From an uncultured Prevotella sp. (GTDB taxonomy: Bacteria > Bacteroidota > Bacteroidia > Bacteroidales > Bacteroidaceae), in assembly GCA_905233555.1 (NCBI GenBank), contig CAJODF010000001.1, positions 1 to 64,000 on the forward strand: a DNA stretch of 64,000 nucleotides. Reading direction: 5' to 3'. Position numbers and translations under genes: made by a program. Below, in pieces: positions 55,801-64,000 of the stretch (positions within the stretch are counted from its first letter, which is position 1; each line of letters begins with the position of its first letter). The notes under the pieces are model-generated. The model ran no database searches, had not been told where the DNA came from, and saw nothing but the letters and a program-made list of their open reading frames with translations.

Positions 55801-58800
55801 AGTCTTACTCTCAACATCACCGATAAAGATCCAGACCACTTCAACTTCAACTATTACAAGGTTCAATTGCCTTATTATAACGACGTAGGTACTGGCAACT
55901 ACACTGGCAATCGCGTAGTGACAGGATGGAAGATTGTCGGGATAACTGGAGGTACGCCTGGCGAATTTAAAAAAGAAGATACTGACAAGGGCTATAATTT
56001 TGCCGACCGTAACTGTACCAACAAGGATTTGTATAGCGTAAGTGGTCGCGTCTTTAATCAGGGTGCCTATTGGGACGTACCCGAAGGCGTCACTGACATC
56101 ACCATCGAGCCTTATTGGGCCAAATGCGTCTATCTAGCCGACCAAAATGCCGACAAGGTATATAATACGGAAATGACAACCGGATACGATGTACCCTACG
56201 TCGGTGGCGGACAGAAATACACCAACGGCAACAGCTATTCCATTGCAGGAGAAAACCAAGTGGTTTTCACCGCTATAGGCGATGCTATCGCAAGTTCGGG
56301 AACAGGAACGGCACTTTTTCAGGGAGTGAATAATTTTGCGAATCACACCGTTTATGACTATGCCGTGGTGCTTGTGGGCAATTATCATCATTATTATAAC
56401 CAGAATATAGATAAAAGCAAGCCTTACACGGTTACCTCTATCGACCTTGATGGCGACAACGAGCCCGACTACTCCTATATCCTGCGCTACAATGGTCGTT
56501 GCGAGACCCACCCTGTGAGGGCCGACTTCATCAATATTCCCGGCCTCGGTATGGCTCAGAAATCCACAGGTGGCACGGGTTCGTATAACTTCGGTATCAT
56601 GATTCCCACAGGATGGTTTGAGAGTACCAATACCTCGCTCTTCCGGTTCACCCAGTTCGAGTATGAGCACTCTAGCAGAAGCGCAACCGATGCCATCATC
56701 GTGCAGGGCGGTGTCATTGAGCAATGGGTGAGTTACAACCAAAAAGGTAGATCAAACAATATACCTTACATCCATGTAGGAGGTAACGTGTGGTTCAAGG
56801 AATTCCACACGGGCTGTCACCAAGATAAGAATATAACAACCGGATTCCAACCAACTAAGCACTCTCCTATATCGGTTACTGGTGGCGATTTCGATGAGTT
56901 CTACCTCACGGGACTTTATGTAGCCAATGTCGGTCTTAACAATTACGCAGACAACGCCGAGTGCTACATCAATGGTGGTCGCTTCGGCACCGTCTGCGGT
57001 GCTGCTATGGAGGGCATTGGCAAGGCTAATGGCGCCGACAACACAGGCAACATCACCTGGCTCATCCAAAATGCTGACATCCACGAGTTCTACGCCGGCG
57101 GCCTCAATGCCGCCAAACCGGTGACGGGCAACCTCTCCACCACTATCGTCGACAGCCACGTGGACATCTTCTGCGGCGGTCCCAAGTTCGGTGACATGAG
57201 TGCAAACAAAACCGTCGTCACCAACGCTACCGGCTGCACCTTCGGTACCTTCTTCGGTGCAGGCTACGGTGGTAACTCCTACAGCCGCGACGCACCAAGA
57301 AACCACAACAACATAGTGAATTTCCCCCACAACGATGGTGAAGGCGCCGGTAACCACGCTTCTTGGAATGCATGGTTGGCGGATAAATACAAGAAGAACT
57401 ATGACGCCGCTAAAGGTGGTATATCCACCCAGTTCGACTATCAGTTCTTGCCCATGTCGAACAACACTAATAACGTGGCACGAATCTTTGTCGATTACGT
57501 AGCCTTCTCGTTGGCAACCACACACGATGTCACTTCTTCTTTGGAAGATTGCACCATTACAGGTAATTTCTATGGTGGGGGTAGTCTGGGAAAGGTTGAA
57601 GGAGATGTCACTTCAACGCTCACCAACTGCACGGTAAACGGTAGTGTGTTTGGTGCAGGCTACTCGGCATCTCTGCCCACTGTGGAGGTGATGGGTGATG
57701 GTTTCCAGACAGAACCTTATTACTATACAGACCTCGGTACTTATCGTCAGGGAGTCTTTCCTGCTACAACTACATACCATTGGGAACAAGCGACTGCTAC
57801 AGAATTCAGTAGTAAGCAGGTGGACAATGAAGCACATATCCTCTATACTACTGCAGACCTTACGGCTTTGGGAACTGTTGCGGGTACAGCCACCCTAACT
57901 ATTGATGGCACGACGACCGTTGTTGGGGAAAGTGTCTATGGTGGTGGAGAAGAATCTTCTGTGAATGGTAATACCGTGGTTGCTGTAAATGACGGTACTA
58001 TTGGTGTGATTCCTGCTGGTCAAACGGGTGGTGCCACGTATGGCAACGTCTATGGCGGCGGAAAAGGAAAATATAAAGAAATAAAAGATGTAAATGGAGT
58101 TGAAACAGAAGTCGAACTTGCAGGCGATAAAGCCGTTGTATTAGGCCTCGTTAAGGGTAACACCAATGTCACTATCAATGGTGGCTCCATCATGCATAAT
58201 GTATATGGTGGCGGTGCCTATGGATCTGTAGGAACCTACACCTACGATACTTCTGGAAATATCTCTGCATATACTTCAGGTGGCGCTGCTAATGTCACCA
58301 TCAAAGGCGGTACCATAGGTACCACTGGTAAGGACAACGGTATGGTGTTTGGTTCGTCGCGTGGTGATATAGATGCTCTAGGTGCAATCCATGACCGTCT
58401 GGCGTGGGTATATAATACTAACGTTATTATTGGCACTTCGGCAACGGGGACTTATGGTGAAGAAGGCTATGTCGCAGAATCTGGCCCCACCATCAAGGGT
58501 TCTGTCTATGGTAGTGGTGAGAATGGTCATACTTATACAGATGCCAATGTGACCGTCCATGGCGGTATTATCGGCATACCTTCAGGTGACAATGAAGTTG
58601 TGCAGGGTGTAACTTATGCGGCCTATAATTATCCGTCACGTGGCAATGTTTATGGTGGCGGCTGCGGTACGGATAAGTATTATTCATCTTCATCCTTAAT
58701 CACAGGAACTCATACTGCCAATGATGGTATGGGTGACATGTATAACCCGTTGGCAGGTATCGTGTTAGGTACTGCTACCGTCCTCATCGACGGTGGCCAA

Positions 58801-61800
58801 GTGGTGCATAATGTCTATGGAGCAGGTGCTATGGGCTCGGTGGGTACAATGGAGAAGAACACTACTACTAATGACATTACCATTACCAATGGTGGTACGA
58901 CAAATGTTACTATCAGTGGTGGTACAGTGGGCGTTACTGTAACTGTAGATGAGACTCATCCAGAACCGACGGGTGGTAATGTCTTTGGTGCAGCCCGTGG
59001 TGATGCAAATAATACACAAACCGATGTCGCTTTGGTCAAGACAACGAATGTTACCATCAGTCAGGCTGAAGGGAAGACCACAACAATCTATGGTAACGTC
59101 TATGGTGGCGGTGAGTGTGGCGATGTAGGTACATATCATACTGTTACAGAAGAAGGAAATGATAAAGGCAATAATAATTATCTTGGCGGTGAAACCAGTG
59201 GCGTTTGTGTAGTTAATATGACTGGTGGTACGGTTAATGGCCATGTGTTCGGAGCAGGCAAGGGTGATTATAGCACATACGAGTGTAAGAAAGCCATGGC
59301 GAAGTCAGCGACTGTCACTATCACGAATGGCGCGGTTGGTGGTAACGTCTATGGAGGCGGTGAGGTCGGCCGAGTGGAGAAAAATACAATAGTGGAGATA
59401 GGTGACGGAGAAGGAGCAGAAACCGGCGGTACAAGTACACCAGTAATTACTGGTAATGTCTTCGGTGCTGGTAAGGGTGTAGATACACATGGCTACTCGG
59501 CTCTGGTACGTGGCAACAGTTCTGTCACCATTGAGGGTAATGCCAAGGTGGGAATGAACGTCTATGGCGGCGGTCAGATAGCAACGGTGGGTAAATATTG
59601 GGTTTCTAAATTTTTGCCGGAGCCTGGAAATCCTGCACCTGATGGTATGCCTGATGGTATGCCTTATAAGACGAGAGACGGTGGAGTATGTACCGTCATC
59701 GTTCAGGGCTATGCCCAAATTGGACCTGATGGAGAGGCAACAGCAACAGAAACCGCTGGACACGTGTTTGGTGCTGGTAAGGGAGTTACGCCTAATTATC
59801 AATCAGGCGTGTCGCACCGTATGGATAACAATAACCAACCGGATGTTTTTGACAGTGCGGATGAATATTATGAATTCCTTGAAACGCTGGCCTTAGCCTC
59901 CTTGACCTCTGTGACCATCGATGGGCATGCCACAGTCAAGGGTTCTGTCTATGGCGGTAGCGAGAATGGTTTCGTACAGGATGATACCAACGTGGAGATT
60001 AATGATAACCTCATGATTGGTACGCCAGGTACAACAACCTATGGTAAAATCTATGGCGGTGGAAAAGGTTATCCGGGATTTGACGCTGCCGGACGAGTGG
60101 GCAGAAGCACTATTGTCAATGTCAATAACGGTACCATGCATGGCTCTGTCTATGGTGGCGGCGAGTTAGGTATCGTCAAAGGTGCCGTCATTGTAAACAT
60201 CAATGGTGGTGAGATTAAGAAGGATGTCTATGGCGGTGGTGCACTGGCCAATACGAATACCAACAACTGGAATGGCTCAACATTGTCGGAAACCTATGTT
60301 GAGGTTAGTGGACTCACTGTAGAAGAGTCCTCTGTCGTTGGCTATTACACGGAGTCGAATGGTACTTATACCGAGGCCACGGGCGAAGCGGTAGCAAACA
60401 CAAAATATTATAGAAAGGTTAACACCACTGTCAATCTCCTTGGTGGTCTCATCAACGGTGATGCCTACGGTGGCGGTCTGGGACGATTAGCCGTTGGGCC
60501 ACAGGCTGCTGTCTATTACACTCAAGCTGAGGCTGATGCATATAATCAAGAACATAGCCTTTCAAGTGGAGATGAGGGGTTTGTGACAACAGCGTCGATA
60601 AAGACTCCTGCAGTTGAGGGTCTTGAGGCTATTCCAGCTAAAGTTTATGGCGATGTGCTGGTGGATTTGAATGGAACGACTACTTCGACAGAAACTAATA
60701 CGGGTACGCCTAAGAATAGGAATACCAAGGGTTGTGTCGTCAACGAAGTGTTCGGTTGTAACAATATCAATGGTTCGCCCAAGGGTAACGTGACGGTTCA
60801 TGTGTATGGTACGCAGCATGGAGCAACTTCGATGACTAAAATCGTCGATAAATACACTCCGCCTTATTACGATCGTGATAAAGGTACAAGTGAAGGTTTG
60901 AAGGCTTATCTGGGAAGACTGATTACTCAGGCTAATGCTGTCCCAGTACGTTCAGGAACAGAAGATAATGGTATATCGGCAAGTGTTATCACCGATGCAA
61001 ATACGCTCTTGAATACAACATTAGCAGAGGTGGCAGAGGCTGATTTGACAGACGAGCAAAAGGCATCGTTGCAAGAGAAAATTGATGCAGTCTTGGCAGA
61101 GTTGGACGGTCTTTATGACGTTCATGCTGTGTATGGCGGTGGCAATAATGCGGCATACGAACCTACGATACCGTATCATCCGACCACGGCAGCAACAGGC
61201 TCTAAGAGCCAGGTTATCATCGAGGGCTGTGATTATACCAGCATTCAGTTTGTGTATGGTGGCGGTAACGCTGCCCCCGTGCCCGAGACTAATATCCTGA
61301 TTAAGGGTACAAAGATGATCGACTACTTGTTTGGAGGAGGTAATGGAACCAGAGTCCATGCTAATGTGGGGTACCTAGGAGATAATACCACTAGCCAAGG
61401 CACTGGTAATGTGACGATGCAACTGAGGGGCGGTAAGATCCACAATCTCTTCGGTGGTAGTAACTCGAATGGTAATATCCGAGGAAATGTCAGTAGAAGA
61501 ACTTTAACTGCAACGGAAATGCCAGCCGGAGAATATGGTGACTGCTGTGCGACTCTAGAGATTAACAGAATCTATAGCGCCGGTAAGAATGCTGATATCG
61601 ACGGAGATCAGATTGATGTACTTGACTGTATGTCAGGTAGTTGGGTTGATGAGTACTATGGTGGTGCTGAGAATGCCAACGTGAAAGGAAATGTGGAATT
61701 GACCATTACCGGTGGTTATTTCAGAAAGGTGTTTGGCGGTAACAAGACCAGCGGTGCCATCTTTGGACATATCAAACTGAACATTGAGGAAACCGCCAAT

Positions 61801-64000
61801 TGTAATCCAATTGTGATTGATGAATTGTATGGTTGTGGTAATGATGCACCCTACTCGGTTTATGGATATAAACAGACAGGAACGGATGAAAATAACAAAC
61901 CTATCTATGCTATCAGAACTAGTTCATCAGATGGGGATCCTGTTCATTTTGGTGATGGTGGTGAAGATGATCATACAATGCCACCTTATGACAATCCAGA
62001 GGTCAACATCATTTCCTGCACCCGTATTGGGCAGGTGTATGGTGGTGGATATGGATCGAATGCCGTGGTCTATGGCAATCCGACGGTGAACATCGACATG
62101 ATTCAGGGATCTTTTGTTGGAAGTTTAACAGGTACTAGCAAACTTGGTGAAATAGGTGGTTCATATACCGATGCTAGTAGCCAAGAGGTCGAAGGTGGTG
62201 TCTTCGGGGGTGGTAATGCTGCTGATGTATATGGTGATGCAACAGTGAATATCGGTACGAAGACGACGGTCAAACTGCACCAAAAGGCTGCGGATGGCGT
62301 CATTTCGATGGGCAATGATAATCCTGTATTGGGTGCCAACATCGCGGGTAACGTATTTGGTGGCGGTAACTTGGCTAACGTCACTGGCAATACATACGTG
62401 AATATCTGTGCCGTTAAAGACGATAACAATACAACAGCCGATGTGATAGAATACTCTGCCGTTTCTCTTGGTAGTGGTACAGGCGTCGAAGGCGTGGTTA
62501 TTAAGGGTGATGTGTTTGGCGGTGGTAAGGGTGTCACTGAAAATGCTAATGTTACAGGAGCATTCGAGTGCGCTAAAGCCATGGTGGGTGTTGTTAATTC
62601 TAATGATGGCTCGATTGATATAATGCATGAAGTGACTGGTGACGGTACGAGTAAAGGAACGAGAGTCAGCATCGGTAACGGTACGATTGATGGCACTGTC
62701 TATGGCGGCGGTGAGGTTGGTCGAGTCGAATGGAATGGTGTGGTGACGATTGGACTTCCCGTTGGAAGTGATGAGACAAGTCAGCCCCAGATTACCGGTA
62801 GCGTATTCGGTGGCGGTAAGGGCGTAGAGCAATACGGCTATGCGGCGCTGATGCGTGGTAACACCTTTGTCACCGTTCAGGGCAATGCCAAGGTAGGAAA
62901 GAGCGTCTATGGCGGCGGCGAGATTGCTTCGGTGGGCAAATATCAAATTGCTTCAGAGGATAACATAAAAGATGATGATTTTATGGCAGCACATCCTGGA
63001 ATAGAAGTAGGTATGCCTTATTCGTTAGGAAACGAAAAAAGTGGATATTGTACCGTCATCGTCCGAGGCAATGCCGAGATTGGTCCCGACAATATGCAGA
63101 TGACTAAAGCAGGTGGTCCCGATGACGAAGGCCACGTCTTTGGAGGCGGTAAGGGTATTCTGCCATACGAAAATGAAAACACATTTAAATGTCAAGCCTC
63201 AGGCCATAATGGAGCAAAGCATCCCGGACGTATGTCAAAAGGTAATCAATGGCAATGTTATTATAATGAGGCAGATCCGGATGATGATAGCGCTTACTTG
63301 AGGTTTATTGAGACTCAGGCATTGGCGACCCATACTGAAGTACTTATCGACGAAAATGCTTTCGTCAAGGGCTCCGTCTATGGCGGTAGTTTGAGCGGCC
63401 ACGTGCAGCACGATACGCATGTGACGATTACTGGTGATTGCCAGATTGGTGCAGGTGAAGACATTAATGAGCGCTATACGGATCATTATAGTGTCACAGA
63501 ATGGCCAACAGATACTAAGGATATTACAACAAGTTGGGCTGAATGTGCCCACTGGACTTTTGATGCTGCGAGCATGCCATACGACCCGTATGCTAAATAC
63601 TCTAAAACGGTTAATGGTAAGGTAAGGTATTATTATGATGCGGAATGTACAGAAGCAAATTATGCGAACGGCGGTTCTTCTGTAGCTACGGACGGCCATA
63701 CCTACTACGGCAACGTGTTTGGTGGTGGTAGTGGCGTTATACCGTATAAGCCAGGCAAATGGCATCGCGAGGCCGGTACTGTAGGTGGTAATACGGTGGT
63801 GGACATCACTGGCGGCCATATTCTGACCAGCGTCTATGGCGGTAATGAGCATACCGACGTGGGTACATATGACCCCACCACCCGCGCTCTTGTTGCGGGA
63901 ACGGGCAAGTGTACCATCAATATGACAGGTGGAACGGTCGGTGTGCCTCGTATTAAGGACGATATTGCCGCCCATCCCGTGACTTGTTATGTCTTCGGCG
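52834..64000 (+). CDS. Second giant Gly-triplet repeat surface protein, partial at 3' end
   Basis: The frame is open from 52834 to the window end (at least 3722 residues). In-frame ATGs lie at 52834, 52849, 52861 and 52945, so the start is uncertain. A polar leader made of two 22-bp arrays comes before the signal peptide (NSLTLLRSLLLLVILTLGP, ending TTAWGQ near residue 100). Order of parts: a lectin-like trefoil-type segment (YYYLIHAATGKYVVYEP), four CHB_HEX_C-type Ig modules (IRYTTDGSTEPTAS, IYYTTDGSTPTTSS), GLUG-like repeats (GTFDGGLHTISNLGHAL, YVGGIVGLLDG), a unique region, then from about 57540 many NVYGGGE/HVFGAGKG repeats to the end. A 230-250-residue block is duplicated (59341-60030 and 62701-63470). 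It is presumably T9SS-secreted like its neighbour, but the C-terminus is not in the window. Confidence 0.88.
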   Translation, partial: MKSRYMTQDMKKDTILHTEKGTYVHRLINICSSAHEHMFIGSRTYVHNQSKQIVRPGRTGSPLEADWESAWGGLRNSLTLLRSLLLLVILTLGPTTAWGQTGTNHSGIFYFANGGSGKSGDPAITGGTSSDNYFYLVPADNPQQGNKRDAWYSSDYSAADGDREKPYITTYKTKKDAAEIPSGVTERPHNSVWIVKFASTDSGTDYYYLIHAATGKYVVYEPPYSNNWNRKSVHLLTTDSPGENAKFEITTNQITINSINYDCYNFRPKSRTSGNRYLNAANANTNYYYSSENNSDGAADYFRGLVGLWSAVGGGSDWKPEATLLDAPTISAVDANNKVTITDANSLPSGYEIRYTTDGSTEPTASTGEVYSGPISITASVTIKAVVVRYGMVLTEVASEAREPVPCATPVISFDYTTSEVSITCATDGSTIKFSTDGGEPTTDYDGPFSISGPTTVKAIATRATFAPSAVAELAISQVATPTIQNNGSNAISITTTTSDATIYYTTDGSTPTTSSTEYTDPLTENVSNVTIKAIAVKENMITSAVGSGKVKLQCATPVITRDGMTFTLSCSFPTGANLYYKLNGGSEVAYDGTPVSFMAQQLPITVTAVARHSNYTESETASFELINGSGTSDDPYLIYSATDLATFVANVNNGTTASKCYKLEIDVSGSGIDAITTDFTGTFDGGLHTISNLGHALFNTVDGGVVKNVILDNVKITSGTNVGAICNEATGASRIYNCGILATSSTMEKDEDGYDHISSCSSSISGSGYVGGIVGLLDGSSRVINCFSYANVSGGSYVGGIVGYNNVASTNPATELKTMVMNCMFYGEVSGSSIAPIYNGNIITNIDNNKGVGNYNYFRLEASYVQPTGITYNCALGAEDRYLQRFEFFRNLLNSHRELAGWWATGTYSSSEMMKWVLEPSQLGTSTPYPILKVPGKYLSVVNIDAENAPLALERNKGGKLGTLSVTIRGTGGGAVYSAPDGASISTGSLTLNITDKDPDHFNFNYYKVQLPYYNDVGTGNYTGNRVVTGWKIVGITGGTPGEFKKEDTDKGYNFADRNCTNKDLYSVSGRVFNQGAYWDVPEGVTDITIEPYWAKCVYLADQNADKVYNTEMTTGYDVPYVGGGQKYTNGNSYSIAGENQVVFTAIGDAIASSGTGTALFQGVNNFANHTVYDYAVVLVGNYHHYYNQNIDKSKPYTVTSIDLDGDNEPDYSYILRYNGRCETHPVRADFINIPGLGMAQKSTGGTGSYNFGIMIPTGWFESTNTSLFRFTQFEYEHSSRSATDAIIVQGGVIEQWVSYNQKGRSNNIPYIHVGGNVWFKEFHTGCHQDKNITTGFQPTKHSPISVTGGDFDEFYLTGLYVANVGLNNYADNAECYINGGRFGTVCGAAMEGIGKANGADNTGNITWLIQNADIHEFYAGGLNAAKPVTGNLSTTIVDSHVDIFCGGPKFGDMSANKTVVTNATGCTFGTFFGAGYGGNSYSRDAPRNHNNIVNFPHNDGEGAGNHASWNAWLADKYKKNYDAAKGGISTQFDYQFLPMSNNTNNVARIFVDYVAFSLATTHDVTSSLEDCTITGNFYGGGSLGKVEGDVTSTLTNCTVNGSVFGAGYSASLPTVEVMGDGFQTEPYYYTDLGTYRQGVFPATTTYHWEQATATEFSSKQVDNEAHILYTTADLTALGTVAGTATLTIDGTTTVVGESVYGGGEESSVNGNTVVAVNDGTIGVIPAGQTGGATYGNVYGGGKGKYKEIKDVNGVETEVELAGDKAVVLGLVKGNTNVTINGGSIMHNVYGGGAYGSVGTYTYDTSGNISAYTSGGAANVTIKGGTIGTTGKDNGMVFGSSRGDIDALGAIHDRLAWVYNTNVIIGTSATGTYGEEGYVAESGPTIKGSVYGSGENGHTYTDANVTVHGGIIGIPSGDNEVVQGVTYAAYNYPSRGNVYGGGCGTDKYYSSSSLITGTHTANDGMGDMYNPLAGIVLGTATVLIDGGQVVHNVYGAGAMGSVGTMEKNTTTNDITITNGGTTNVTISGGTVGVTVTVDETHPEPTGGNVFGAARGDANNTQTDVALVKTTNVTISQAEGKTTTIYGNVYGGGECGDVGTYHTVTEEGNDKGNNNYLGGETSGVCVVNMTGGTVNGHVFGAGKGDYSTYECKKAMAKSATVTITNGAVGGNVYGGGEVGRVEKNTIVEIGDGEGAETGGTSTPVITGNVFGAGKGVDTHGYSALVRGNSSVTIEGNAKVGMNVYGGGQIATVGKYWVSKFLPEPGNPAPDGMPDGMPYKTRDGGVCTVIVQGYAQIGPDGEATATETAGHVFGAGKGVTPNYQSGVSHRMDNNNQPDVFDSADEYYEFLETLALASLTSVTIDGHATVKGSVYGGSENGFVQDDTNVEINDNLMIGTPGTTTYGKIYGGGKGYPGFDAAGRVGRSTIVNVNNGTMHGSVYGGGELGIVKGAVIVNINGGEIKKDVYGGGALANTNTNNWNGSTLSETYVEVSGLTVEESSVVGYYTESNGTYTEATGEAVANTKYYRKVNTTVNLLGGLINGDAYGGGLGRLAVGPQAAVYYTQAEADAYNQEHSLSSGDEGFVTTASIKTPAVEGLEAIPAKVYGDVLVDLNGTTTSTETNTGTPKNRNTKGCVVNEVFGCNNINGSPKGNVTVHVYGTQHGATSMTKIVDKYTPPYYDRDKGTSEGLKAYLGRLITQANAVPVRSGTEDNGISASVITDANTLLNTTLAEVAEADLTDEQKASLQEKIDAVLAELDGLYDVHAVYGGGNNAAYEPTIPYHPTTAATGSKSQVIIEGCDYTSIQFVYGGGNAAPVPETNILIKGTKMIDYLFGGGNGTRVHANVGYLGDNTTSQGTGNVTMQLRGGKIHNLFGGSNSNGNIRGNVSRRTLTATEMPAGEYGDCCATLEINRIYSAGKNADIDGDQIDVLDCMSGSWVDEYYGGAENANVKGNVELTITGGYFRKVFGGNKTSGAIFGHIKLNIEETANCNPIVIDELYGCGNDAPYSVYGYKQTGTDENNKPIYAIRTSSSDGDPVHFGDGGEDDHTMPPYDNPEVNIISCTRIGQVYGGGYGSNAVVYGNPTVNIDMIQGSFVGSLTGTSKLGEIGGSYTDASSQEVEGGVFGGGNAADVYGDATVNIGTKTTVKLHQKAADGVISMGNDNPVLGANIAGNVFGGGNLANVTGNTYVNICAVKDDNNTTADVIEYSAVSLGSGTGVEGVVIKGDVFGGGKGVTENANVTGAFECAKAMVGVVNSNDGSIDIMHEVTGDGTSKGTRVSIGNGTIDGTVYGGGEVGRVEWNGVVTIGLPVGSDETSQPQITGSVFGGGKGVEQYGYAALMRGNTFVTVQGNAKVGKSVYGGGEIASVGKYQIASEDNIKDDDFMAAHPGIEVGMPYSLGNEKSGYCTVIVRGNAEIGPDNMQMTKAGGPDDEGHVFGGGKGILPYENENTFKCQASGHNGAKHPGRMSKGNQWQCYYNEADPDDDSAYLRFIETQALATHTEVLIDENAFVKGSVYGGSLSGHVQHDTHVTITGDCQIGAGEDINERYTDHYSVTEWPTDTKDITTSWAECAHWTFDAASMPYDPYAKYSKTVNGKVRYYYDAECTEANYANGGSSVATDGHTYYGNVFGGGSGVIPYKPGKWHREAGTVGGNTVVDITGGHILTSVYGGNEHTDVGTYDPTTRALVAGTGKCTINMTGGTVGVPRIKDDIAAHPVTCYVFG
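52896..52974. repeat. 22-bp tandem array B, inside the giant gene leader
   Basis: Units start at 52896, 52918, 52940 and 52962 (the last is partial). Each reads AACATATGTTCATCGGCTC plus three bases. With the preceding G the core GAACATATGTTC is a perfect 12-bp palindrome. Each unit carries an ATG; because 22 is not a multiple of three, successive ATGs fall in different frames, and the one at 52945 is in frame with the protein. Confidence 0.9.
52992..53055. repeat. Hairpin plus 22-bp tandem array C, inside the giant gene leader
   Basis: AGTCCGCC/GGCGGACT (52992-53010) forms an 8-bp hairpin. Units of 22 bp start at 53004, 53026 and 53048 (partial), each with GCGGACTGGGAGTCC, in which GGACT and AGTCC can pair. 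The array has no ATG, so a change of one or two units would shift every upstream start out of frame with the signal peptide. Confidence 0.85.
59341..60030 (+). repeat. Large internal duplication, copy 1
   Basis: This part of the second giant protein runs NVYGGGEVGRVE, VFGAGKGVDTHGYSALVRGN, GNAKVGMNVYGGGQIATVG, CTVIVQGYAQIGPDG, GHVFGAGKGV, ETLALASLTSVTIDGHA and KGSVYGGSENGFVQ. The same order returns at 62701-63470, about 3.36 kb downstream. Confidence 0.8.
62701..63470 (+). repeat. Large internal duplication, copy 2
   Basis: Copy 2 reads VYGGGEVGRVE, VFGGGKGVEQYGYAALMRGN, GNAKVGKSVYGGGEIASVG, CTVIVRGNAEIGPDN, GHVFGGGKGI, ETQALATHTEVLIDENA and KGSVYGGSLSGHVQ. The ends are conserved, while the linkers between blocks have diverged and grown. 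This suggests an old segmental duplication inside the gene. Confidence 0.8.

Overview
The window looks like chromosomal DNA of a Bacteroidetes bacterium, most likely Prevotella or a close relative (Segatella/Hallella group). The reasons are SusC/SusD-type outer-membrane glycan uptake genes, TAnnTTTG-type promoter elements, type IX secretion (T9SS) C-terminal tails, and a fimbrillin locus with DUF3575 and DUF5119 proteins. No rRNA, tRNA, transposase, phage gene or CRISPR was seen.

Region 1 (1-2870): a short + strand operon with a membrane-anchored Lys/Glu-rich protein and two overlapping glycosyltransferases (GT4, GT2), probably for a surface glycan.

Region 2 (2857-27698): a starch/maltodextrin utilisation locus in two divergent arms. 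The - strand arm is susC-susD-susE-like-susF-like-GH13 amylase, for binding, import and surface cutting. The + strand arm is LacI-type regulator, MFS transporter, SemiSWEET, malQ, GH97 susB, a pullulanase fused to the sensor half of a SusR-like protein, a GH2 enzyme and a neopullulanase. Two near-identical composite operators (12600-12629 and 15382-15409) lie about 62 bp from three putative -7 elements, which suggests that the LacI-type protein controls both arms. The classical SusR regulator seems to survive only as the sensor part fused to the pullulanase.

Region 3 (27859 to the window end): a + strand type V pilus-like locus. It starts with an OmpA/DUF3575 protein and a DUF5119 lipoprotein, followed by five fimbrillin-like lipoproteins. 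Each of the five has a Thr-Arg site 32-39 residues after the lipid cysteine, the expected place for maturation by an Arg-specific protease. Two giant secreted proteins follow: a 4090-residue protein ending in a T9SS-like sorting tail, and a protein of at least 3722 residues that runs off the window. Both are built from many Tyr/Phe-Gly-Gly-Gly repeats that I cannot assign to a named family. By analogy with the T9SS-secreted Mfa5 of the Porphyromonas Mfa fimbria, they may be pilus-associated or surface adhesins.

The most unusual features are the giant glycine-triplet proteins, three tandem arrays that share a 22-bp period (two of them translated, ahead of the second giant protein's signal peptide), the sensor-pullulanase fusion, and the composite operators. 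All functional calls rest on reading the sequence; no database search was run.
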